A stretch of DNA of 13,566 bases from Strigomonas culicis (lineage: Eukaryota; Euglenozoa; Kinetoplastea; Trypanosomatida; Trypanosomatidae): assembly GCA_000482145.1 (NCBI GenBank), contig AUXH01000529.1:1-13566 (forward strand). The letters run 5' to 3'. The position numbers were made by a program, and so were the translations under genes. Shown here piece after piece: positions 1 to 7,015 of the stretch. Positions within the stretch are counted from its first letter, which is position 1. The number at the start of each line of letters is the position of its first letter. Below the pieces are notes generated by a model, which was not told where the DNA came from, ran no database searches, and was given only the letters and a program-made list of their open reading frames with translations.

Positions 1-1
1 C

Positions 2-2215
2 CTCATTCTTACGACAGACATCCAGAAGGACCAGAACGTGTGCGTGAGTGTGAAGCAGAAGGTCCGCACCACCGCCTCACGCAACACGTCCCTCATGACC
101 TCGCTCTCCCACGTGCCGCAGTCGAACCACGCGGACCAGGGGATGCGCGAGGAGGCTGGCTACGCGAACGGTGACAGCCACAGCGCGAACAGCAGCACCA
201 ACAGCGCGCCCTACCACGCCGGCCACAACGCCCACTTCAACAAGGCCATGACCGCCAACGTCTGGGCCGAGAGCAGCGACGCGTCGTCGCAGATGTCGCC
301 GCAGCAAGCCTCACCGGCGCAGGTCGCTCCGCAGGCCTCGTATGGGAACCACCCCCGGGCCAACGCCCGAAACGCCGGCCGCTACGACCACGAGCAGCAG
401 CAGCAGCAGCAGCACCAGCACCAGCAGCCACAGCAGCAGCAGTCGAATGACCACGGACGCCCGGCGCCCCTCCAGCACCCGCCGCAGCTCTCCCACATGC
501 AGCAGCACTACCAACAGCCGACGGCGCCGCAGGCCCAGCAGTACGTTGCCTTCAACGGCGGCTACCCGTTGCCGAACTCGCACATGATGGCGTACCCCTT
601 CCCGGGCACTGCGCAGCCGCCCATGGCCTGGGGCTACGCCGCGGCGATGATGCCGCAGCAGCAGCAGCAACAGCAGGCGGCCATGTACGCCTACGCGCCG
701 ATGCCGGTGCAAAACGGGGCGTACCACAACGCCGAGAACTACTACGCAGCCGGGGCGCCCAGCAACCCCATCGTGCGCATGAGCCCGTGCCCCGGCGTCC
801 CGCAGCCCATGTCGTACGCGCCCTCGCCCGCCACGCCGCCGCACGCGGCGATGGCACCCATAGCAGCGATGCCGCACGCCGGCAGCGGCCACTACGACCC
901 CGCGACGGTGCCCAACAGCGCCGCGCCCATGATGGGCACGGGCCACCACGGCAACGGCTCCGCGGCTCCCGAGCAGGGCCACGCCAACTACGGCGCCGTG
1001 CGCAACAAGGTGAACGCCACCCCGAACGCGGTCACGAAGCCCAAGCTGCAGCAGGCGCCGCCACAGCAGCAGCAGCGGGTGAGTCAGGAGAGCAGCCGCA
1101 TGAGCCCCGGCGCCGCCAAGACCGTGAACGGCGCCGCCAAGTCGAAGGCCGAGCCGGCGGCGCCAGAGGCACTCGCCGCGACGGCCGCGGCCAAAAAGAA
1201 GAAGCTGCTGGACGCGGCGCAGTCGGTCTCCATGCGCGCGGACCGCAGCCGCCCCATCTCCCGCTTCGTCATTGTGCGCGGGAAGCGCGAGGGCCACCGC
1301 TACGCGACCGCCTTCACGGAGGAGGAGCTGCCGATCGGCATGCTCGTGCTCGTGGAGGGCGACCGTGGTGAGGACCTCGGCACCGTCGCCGGCTACGTCA
1401 GCCTGCCGCAGATGATCAAGGACTGCCTGGAGCTGCGCCGGCTGCAGCGGGAAGCAGCGCAGCTGCAGCAGCAGGTGAACGAGAGCGCCGCGCAGGAATC
1501 GGGCGACGGCGGCAACGCGAGCAGCGCGGAGAGCAAGACGACGTTCCGTAAGGTGCGCACCGGCGCCGAGGTGCTGCGCGCCGACGGGGAGGCGGAGCAG
1601 ATCGAGGTCGCGACGGACCCCGAGTCGCTGCGCGCGCAGCTGGAGACGGTTGTGTACGGCTACAAGGACTGGGCCTGGGTCATCCGCCCGGCGAACCCGC
1701 AGGAGGCCCAGCGGCTGAACCAGCAGCGGCTGGAAGAGGAGCAGGTCTTCAAGGCCGCGGACGACATTGTGCGCAACTTCATCGAGGGCAACCGCCACAA
1801 CGTGCTCAAGGGCGGCGACGCGGACGGCCACAGCGACGGCGGCGAGGAGGTGGAGGAGGCGCTGCCGCGGCCGGCCGACACCGCTGAGGCCGAGGCGCTG
1901 CGCCAGAAGCGGCTCACGGACCTCGCGCAGGTGCACCTGGTCGACTGCGAGTACCAGATGAACCGCCAGAAGCTCACCCTCTACGTGTCCCGCCCCTCGC
2001 GCGACGTGTTCGTCGACTTCCGGCGGATGCAGCGGAAGCTCTTCCGTTCCTTCCGCTGCCGCATCTGGATGTCCTACGTCGACGAGGTCTCGACGGACGG
2101 GGACGCGCCGGGCAGCCAGGTGGTGGTCATCACCAAGCCACTGCTGGACACGGTGAAGCACAACACAGGCACGAAGCGCGACGAGGACGTCGCCGTCGAG
2201 GCGGTGAAGTGCTGA
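2..2215 (+). CDS. PSP1 C-terminal-region protein with Q-rich N-terminus (5' partial)
   Basis: The N-terminal two fifths are low complexity, rich in Q, P, A, H, N and M, with glutamine runs at 395-442 and 656-676. The second half reads as a complete PSP1 core. A first block near 1250-1410 contains RFVIVRGKREG and GMLVLVEGDRGEDLG. A linker near 1670-1790 contains VIRPANPQEAQRL. The C-terminal block near 1897-2090 contains VHLVDCEYQM, VDFRRMQRKL and RCRIWMSY. Acidic, Q-rich inserts separate the first blocks. In this family, Crithidia RBP33 and RBP45 are subunits of a complex that binds the mRNA cycling sequence, so a cytoplasmic role in mRNA regulation is inferred; bacterial YaaT shares the core. 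The frame stays open to base 2 with G/C-ending codons, so I take the 5' end as cut by the window. The first in-frame ATG is at 95. An alternative reading is a splice acceptor at about 16-17 and a start at 95. Confidence 0.85.
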   Translation, partial: LILTTDIQKDQNVCVSVKQKVRTTASRNTSLMTSLSHVPQSNHADQGMREEAGYANGDSHSANSSTNSAPYHAGHNAHFNKAMTANVWAESSDASSQMSPQQASPAQVAPQASYGNHPRANARNAGRYDHEQQQQQQHQHQQPQQQQSNDHGRPAPLQHPPQLSHMQQHYQQPTAPQAQQYVAFNGGYPLPNSHMMAYPFPGTAQPPMAWGYAAAMMPQQQQQQQAAMYAYAPMPVQNGAYHNAENYYAAGAPSNPIVRMSPCPGVPQPMSYAPSPATPPHAAMAPIAAMPHAGSGHYDPATVPNSAAPMMGTGHHGNGSAAPEQGHANYGAVRNKVNATPNAVTKPKLQQAPPQQQQRVSQESSRMSPGAAKTVNGAAKSKAEPAAPEALAATAAAKKKKLLDAAQSVSMRADRSRPISRFVIVRGKREGHRYATAFTEEELPIGMLVLVEGDRGEDLGTVAGYVSLPQMIKDCLELRRLQREAAQLQQQVNESAAQESGDGGNASSAESKTTFRKVRTGAEVLRADGEAEQIEVATDPESLRAQLETVVYGYKDWAWVIRPANPQEAQRLNQQRLEEEQVFKAADDIVRNFIEGNRHNVLKGGDADGHSDGGEEVEEALPRPADTAEAEALRQKRLTDLAQVHLVDCEYQMNRQKLTLYVSRPSRDVFVDFRRMQRKLFRSFRCRIWMSYVDEVSTDGDAPGSQVVVITKPLLDTVKHNTGTKRDEDVAVEAVKC
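395..442 (+). repeat. CAG-rich polyglutamine-coding tract
   Basis: Mostly CAG codons, with a few CAC and one CCA, encode a Q/H-rich run inside the PSP1 protein. A second, shorter run of seven glutamine codons (one of them CAA) lies at 656-676. Length variation between strains is likely for such a tract. Confidence 0.85.
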
Positions 2216-3446
2216 GCATGCTGCAGTTGACCGATAGTAATATGAAAAAGGAAACACTGTAACGATTACAACACGGCGTTTCTCAGTTTGTTTTAATATA
2301 TATATATACAACGATGTATAAGAATGTTGATTTACAAATGCTTTAGCATTACTAATAATTTATTTTTCTTTTCACATGGAAGCTCTTTTGTTCTTCTTTT
2401 TCTTTATGTAAAGGTGACATTACGTCAAAATAAAACACACACACAAAAAAAAAACAAGAATGTAGTATGATGATTAAAAAACACATATATTCTCATTTAT
2501 GAAAACAAATGAAAAGGGAAAAGAACAATCAAAAAAGAAAAGAGAATGAGAGAAAGAATCAAGAGCATTTACATGTGTGTAGCTGGATTCTAGTTAGCAA
2601 ATATCAACAGTAGAGGAAAGCTCCTATCTTTTTTCTTTTGTTTTGCTTGAATGTTTTTGATATTTTCCTTTCTTTTTAATATATATATGCGGACACTATT
2701 CATTTTTTTTTTGCTGTTATATATCCCTTTCTTCTTTTTTCACTTCATTTTTTTTTATTTATCTCGTAGTTTGACACGGTGAGAGCATTTTCTTTTTTTT
2801 TGATATACTTCAATTCTCTTCTAAAATGAACTTCATTCTCTTATATATATATATATATATATATATCAATATATACATAAGTTTCTACTTTTTGTTTTAC
2901 TTGTATGTTCTCACAGTCTTCGCGTGAAGATTACCAAAGAGAGAGAATGCAGAAAAAATGAACGAGTGGGAATTGTTCTACATGAGAGTCGGGCAACTAT
3001 AATAACGGGTTGTTCTGGAACGTAAGTCATAACTCTTTTGCTCTTTGTCGTGTTAGAGTGTATGCATGTATCATTGTCCTTGCTGTTTAATAAACATTGT
3101 TCAAATAAGTCTCTTCTGTTAGTAATGACATTGCATCGATGTAATAGCTACTTGTTGTTTCGTTTCATAACAGTACTTTTGCATTTTTTTTATTCGTACT
3201 TACACATTCATTGGTTTTTTTTTCTCTTTAATATCTTAAAACAAAATCCCCAGTTGTTCATTTATGGTAGCATATTTTCTTTTTTTTTAATCCTTATGAA
3301 GTGAAAATATATAAATATGTTGTGTCTCTGTTAAACATGTAAAAAATAACAACGTATCCACATACGGGAGCGCGCACTAATTATAACAAAGGCTAATCTC
3401 CATGTCGCTCAATCTCCTTCTTTGCATTCACTTAATTATTATGCTG
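2216..3446. other. AT-rich spacer: 3' UTR of the PSP1 gene and intergenic DNA
   Basis: This stretch is strongly AT-rich, with many T and A homopolymers, several TA repeats and no open frame with coding-like composition. It should hold the long 3' UTR and polyadenylation zone of the PSP1 gene. I found no tRNA, snRNA or snoRNA that I can recognise. A less AT-rich island at roughly 2911-3030 carries a short hairpin at 2915-2932 (noted under findings). T-rich frames here, such as 3038-3304, encode only hydrophobic low-complexity peptides. Confidence 0.7.
2842..2866. repeat. (TA)12 microsatellite
   Basis: An uninterrupted TA dinucleotide run lies in the spacer. Shorter TA runs occur at about 2295-2309 and 5321-5345. 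Confidence 0.95.
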
Positions 3447-3488
3447 CTTCTTTTTCTTCTTCTTTTTTCTGTCTTTCGTCGGGCACAG
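3447..3488 (+). promoter_or_regulatory. Predicted trans-splice acceptor for the RabGGTase alpha gene
   Basis: A 24-base pyrimidine tract (3447-3470) is followed by the first AG at 3487-3488. This would give a leader of about 157 nt containing no ATG before the start at 3646. A later AG at 3539-3540, also behind a T-rich stretch, is a possible alternative. Confidence 0.6.
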
Positions 3489-3645
3489 CTACGGAAATAG
3501 AAAAGGCCAAATACGTCAACGATTCATCTCTTTTTCACAGCATCATCTCGTTTTTCTCCTTGCGTTCCAACGTGGGTGCGAGAGAATCCGAACAGGTAAC
3601 ACTAACAGCAAAAGAGAGAAAGAGAGAAGGGGGTCCTTCGCTGCG

Positions 3646-5100
3646 ATGCACGATCGGAAAAAGAAGAAGCATGCGCCCCTCACGCCGGAGGAGCAGCAGC
3701 GACGGGATGCGGAGCACCAGTACATTGGTGGTCTCTACACGAAGCTGATACAAGAAAACAAGTATTACACCACCTCCCGCACTGCGCTTGGTGCGATGTG
3801 CATGGACAGCGATGCAAGCACGGACAAATGGATGGAGAACCGCCGTGCATCCCTACAGGAGACCGAGTGCTTGCTACTGCGCGTCCCGGAGGCCTATTCG
3901 ATGTACAACTATCGACGAAACATCATTCTAGATGAAATTCATGCACTCACCGCAACCGCTGCCGTAGACACGCCGGAGGGGACGGGTGAGGAGGAGGGCA
4001 GCGGCTTCGCGCACCGGCGCAACGCCACTATGGCGCTCTTGAAGAAGGAGCTCCATCTCAACACAGAGATACTGAAAACCGATTTCAAGGTGTACGCCGC
4101 CTTCGCCTATCGCAGCTGGGTGATCAGCTTGTGGACGGAGCTCGCGGCGGAGGAGGCGGCGGCCGGCCAGGGCCCGCCGAACGTCGCGCTCGACAGTCTC
4201 CTGCACGTCCTCACCAAGGAGCAGCAGCAGTGCCAGCAGCTGCTGCGACTGGATGCGCGCAACTTCCACATGTGGAACTACCGGCGGAGCGTCCTGAGCC
4301 GCATCGAAAAGGTGCTCACGCTTCGTGCGGGAGACGGCGACCGCGCCACCGCCGCGGCAGTCTCGTTTTTTCTGCCGGAGGAGGCGGAGGAGGTGCAGTT
4401 CACGACGAAGGAAATAAAGAGCAACTTCTCCAACTACAGTGCCTGGCACCAGCGCGGCTACACCATCCAGAAGGCCCTCGCACGGCACGGATTGCAGCTG
4501 CAGCCGTCCCACGCGGAGGGGGCGCCGAGCGTGGCGCTGCCGGAGGCTTTCGCGACAGCGCTCTACGAGCTGGTCGTGGAGGATCTGTTTCTCTTCACGC
4601 AGTCCATTTACTGCGACCCGAGCGACCAGGCCTCCTTCTGCTATGCGACGTTCAGCCTCAACCTGTTTCGGACCTTCGAGGCGGCGCTGCGGCGGGAGTA
4701 CCAGCAGTGGCAGGCGCGGCCCGTCGAGGCCGAGAGTGCGGAGATTGACGCGCTGCTGCGCGCGCACGCGGGCGACATCATGGACTGCTTTGTGGCCGGC
4801 GTCGTGGACGTGGTGACGGAGCAGGTGGAGCTCGGCGAGGGTGCCTCCTGCAGTCTCGCGCTCCTCTTCCTGCTGGAGCTGCTCCTGCGGCTGGGCCGCG
4901 GCGGCGCCGGCGACGCCGAGGCGCGGTGCCAGCGCTACGCGCACACCATCCACACGCACCTCGTGACCGGCCAGGAGCCGCCGCCGGCGTCGGACCGCGC
5001 GGCGGAGCTGCGCGGGACGGTGGCGTGGCTGCAGCAGCAGCTCATCGCAGGCGACCCGCTGCGGCGCGGCATGTATGAGGCGATCACCGCGGGCTGGTGA
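3646..5100 (+). CDS. Rab geranylgeranyltransferase (GGTase II) alpha subunit
   Basis: This is the alpha subunit of the enzyme that, with a beta subunit and Rab escort protein, adds geranylgeranyl groups to C-terminal cysteines of Rab GTPases. Five alpha-prenyltransferase (PPTA) repeats are visible. They lie near residues 68-92 (MYNYRR), 135-162 (AFAYRSW), 195-220 (HMWNYRRSVL), 252-278 (YSAWHQRGY) and a degenerate one near 305-340. The N-terminus MHDRKKKK closely matches the MH-plus-basic start of mammalian and yeast RabGGTase alpha and not that of farnesyltransferase alpha. In the rat structure His2 is a zinc ligand, and it is present here. The start is therefore well supported. At 484 residues it is longer than yeast Bet4. 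Loops between repeats are expanded (about 105-125 and 225-250), and the last ~140 residues are helical and Leu/Ala-rich, without the Ig or leucine-rich domains of the mammalian protein. The first ~450 bases look less GC-rich than the rest. Confidence 0.92.
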   Translation: MHDRKKKKHAPLTPEEQQRRDAEHQYIGGLYTKLIQENKYYTTSRTALGAMCMDSDASTDKWMENRRASLQETECLLLRVPEAYSMYNYRRNIILDEIHALTATAAVDTPEGTGEEEGSGFAHRRNATMALLKKELHLNTEILKTDFKVYAAFAYRSWVISLWTELAAEEAAAGQGPPNVALDSLLHVLTKEQQQCQQLLRLDARNFHMWNYRRSVLSRIEKVLTLRAGDGDRATAAAVSFFLPEEAEEVQFTTKEIKSNFSNYSAWHQRGYTIQKALARHGLQLQPSHAEGAPSVALPEAFATALYELVVEDLFLFTQSIYCDPSDQASFCYATFSLNLFRTFEAALRREYQQWQARPVEAESAEIDALLRAHAGDIMDCFVAGVVDVVTEQVELGEGASCSLALLFLLELLLRLGRGGAGDAEARCQRYAHTIHTHLVTGQEPPPASDRAAELRGTVAWLQQQLIAGDPLRRGMYEAITAGW

Positions 5101-5227
5101 GTGGGGGGCCGGCACGGCCTCCGTCTTCACGGTTTAATTTTTTTCTTGTACATCTTGTTGTTATGAACGGACTCTTCTGTGGGTTTCTGCCGCATGCTAG
5201 AGCTTTTTCACTTGCACATCACACGCA

Positions 5228-5288
5228 CTCTCCTTTCTCTCCCTCACCATCTCTCTTTTTTTTTTAAACCTTATTGTTAATGCTGCAG
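5228..5288 (+). promoter_or_regulatory. Predicted trans-splice acceptor for the OCRE-like gene
   Basis: A long C/T tract, interrupted by only two A, ends in ten T (5228-5265). The first AG follows at 5287-5288. The resulting leader of about 70 nt is AT-rich and has no ATG before 5359. Confidence 0.65.
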
Positions 5289-5358
5289 TTGCTTCCACTA
5301 TTATCACATATCAGTATTCTATATATATACATAAATATATATATAATTCTCCGTACCG

Positions 5359-5862
5359 ATGGGTTGCTCTGACTCCAAGGAAAAGAAGCCTAAGGAGGCG
5401 CCGGTGCCGGCGCCTGCCGCTGCCAACCCCGCGCCCGCGCCCGCGCCCGCCGCCGCTGCCGCTGTCAGCCCGGCGCCCGCGGCTGCAGCTGCCACCGCCG
5501 CGCCGGAGAGCACGGCGCCCGCGCCGGCCGCGGCGGAGGCGCGACAGGAACTGGCTGACACGCGCGACCGCCGCGGCGTCGACGCGCCGGCGGGTCGCGC
5601 CGCGCACCTCAACGACTCCACCGTCGCGCCGCGCCGCCCCATCAAGTCCGGTGATGCCTCCTCGGTGGACGAGAGCGGGAACGCGGTGGTGCTGCCGAAA
5701 GGCGACTGGGTGCACACGGAGGGCACGCCCTACTATTACTCGACCATCGAGAACCTTTACTACCACCCGCCTAGCTGCCAGTTCTACGACCCGACTAACG
5801 AGATGTGGTACGACCCGGAGAAGGACGAGTGGTACCGCGACGACGAGGATGAGGCCGCGTAA
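5359..5862 (+). CDS. Small acylation-motif protein with a C-terminal OCRE-like octamer repeat
   Basis: The 167-residue product starts MGCSDSK. Gly2, Ser6 and Lys7 fit the N-myristoyltransferase consensus and Cys3 is a likely palmitoylation site, so attachment to a membrane (plasma or flagellar) is inferred. Residues about 12-65 are a Pro/Ala-rich linker, partly encoded by GCGCCC repeats near 5431-5449. Residues about 125-160 form five consecutive eight-residue units with an aromatic-Tyr pair: YYYSTIEN, LYYHPPSC, QFYDPTNE, MWYDPEKD and a final EWYRDDED. This is the pattern of the OCRE (octamer repeat) domain known from RBM5, RBM10 and AGGF1, where it binds proline-rich protein tails. The C-terminus is acidic. 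The protein has no RNA-binding or G-patch domain, unlike the known nuclear OCRE proteins. Start choice is firm because the acylation motif depends on it and the leader has no earlier ATG. The exact function is unknown to me. Confidence 0.85.
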   Translation: MGCSDSKEKKPKEAPVPAPAAANPAPAPAPAAAAAVSPAPAAAAATAAPESTAPAPAAAEARQELADTRDRRGVDAPAGRAAHLNDSTVAPRRPIKSGDASSVDESGNAVVLPKGDWVHTEGTPYYYSTIENLYYHPPSCQFYDPTNEMWYDPEKDEWYRDDEDEAA

Positions 5863-6840
5863 CCACGCAAAGGACGGTGGGTGAAATAGATGTAAAATGA
5901 ATGAGAAATAGGATACCAAAAAAAAAAATGAAGATTGAAAGGAAGGCAGGGGGAGAGGGAAAACAGAATTATGTTCACGTCAACGAGATGAAGAAGAAAA
6001 AAGACAAGTTAAACAAGTGCTCCGTCTTTTTTTGTTGTTGTTCTCCTTTTGTGTGTTAAATTGCGAAGGAATACTATGCATATTGTACATCACAATTATA
6101 GTGTCCTTATTCTGTTTTCTTTTTTCCCCCCTAAGTCTGTTTGTTATCGGTATACTATCCCTTTTCTCTTTTTTTTTACTTTTTCGCATTTATTATTCGC
6201 TATGTAGGAGCTCTTCACGTTTGAACTGTTTTAGTTGTTTTGTCTTCTGAACGTGTGTCATTTTTTATTATTTATTTATTATTTACTATTTTTTTTTTAC
6301 CGGATTTGTATAACTACAAATTGTGAAATGCATAGTCAGGAAAAAAAAAGTTTGTCGGAGTGCATATGATGTGGTTTACGGCAGCGTAACATGGAAATGG
6401 GAATGAAGGAGATCATAGTTTTTATAAAGGAATGGAGTAGACAAGAGAACACAGTAAATTAACTACAAAGGGAATATTAAACACTTGCTTTTTTCTGCAT
6501 TGCAAATACTCTTTTTTTTCTTTTTTTCTAGTACTTCATCACCATTATTACGAGTGTCATTTACATGTTCTTTGTATTCCACTTTATGTAGAAAGATTGC
6601 ACGCTTAAGACAAACAAGACAAAAAAAAAGATGAAAGAAAAGGTTTTCTGAACTATTCAGTTCAGATAACGAGTAAATACATATATGTATACCCATTTTT
6701 ATTTCAGTCGAAGCAAATACACATATGTACATGGACGTAGAACGACAGAGCCACGTCAACCAATTCCAAGTAGTTCTAGCGATGGCCTGAGCTTTTCTTG
6801 TCTGAATAAAACGAGATACCATTGCACTTTTGCCATCATG
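5863..6840. other. AT-rich spacer: 3' UTR of the OCRE-like gene and intergenic DNA
   Basis: About 1 kb of AT-rich sequence with A and T homopolymers holds no frame of coding-like composition. It includes overlapping UUAUUUAUU-type AU-rich nonamers at 6268-6280 and a strong pyrimidine-AG acceptor at 6510-6531, far upstream of the next gene (both noted under findings). I recognised no RNA gene here. Confidence 0.7.
6268..6280 (+). promoter_or_regulatory. AU-rich element (two overlapping UUAUUUAUU nonamers)
   Basis: Two copies of TTATTTATT overlap at 6268-6276 and 6272-6280, about 400 bases past the stop of the OCRE-like gene. This nonamer is a classical mRNA-instability element when it lies in a 3' UTR. 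Because the surrounding sequence is AT-rich, chance occurrence is possible. Confidence 0.4.
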
Positions 6841-6929
6841 TTTCCTTCTCTCTTCCGCTTTCTCCTCCCTACACTGTGTTGTGTTACCATTTACCAAAAA
6901 AAAAAGGAAAAGGGGGAAAAAAAGAACAG
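6841..6929 (+). promoter_or_regulatory. Predicted trans-splice acceptor region for the pinin-like gene
   Basis: A C/T tract at 6841-6870 is followed by AG at 6905-6906, inside an A/G-rich run, and by a cleaner CAG at 6927-6929. Either gives a leader of about 90-110 nt. Both leaders include a short upstream frame (ATG at 6941, stop ending 6967). Confidence 0.5.
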
Positions 6930-6940
6930 CTGCGAGACAC

Positions 6941-6967
6941 ATGCATACTGTATCTTTATCATCTTAA
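6941..6967 (+). other. Possible uORF of 8 codons in the pinin-like leader
   Basis: ATG at 6941 opens an eight-codon frame that stops at 6965-6967, 48 bases before the main start. It is in the mRNA only if trans-splicing uses the AG at 6905-6906 or 6928-6929. If an AG near 6974 is used, it is lost. Confidence 0.4.
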
Positions 6968-7015
6968 ATAATCTTAGCAATAGTAAAGTAGAATCTCTCT
7001 CCTTTTTTACGCATC

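Noticed and set aside
311..2311. Long minus-strand open frame opposite the PSP1 gene
   Set aside because: It mirrors the GC-rich codon bias of the + strand gene, encodes Arg/Val/Leu/Ala/His-rich low-complexity sequence and has no motif. Similar frames at 3928-5130, 7034-8329, 8480-9838 and 10255-11694 were dropped for the same reason.
3038..3304. T-rich frame encoding a hydrophobic peptide
   Set aside because: It begins at a non-ATG codon, sits in AT-rich spacer DNA, and its hydrophobicity follows from T-rich codons rather than a designed membrane protein.
6391..6462. 23-codon frame (starts MEMGMKEI) in the spacer
   Set aside because: Too short to support alone, AT-rich codons, no conserved motif. 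It would need ribosome profiling or conservation.
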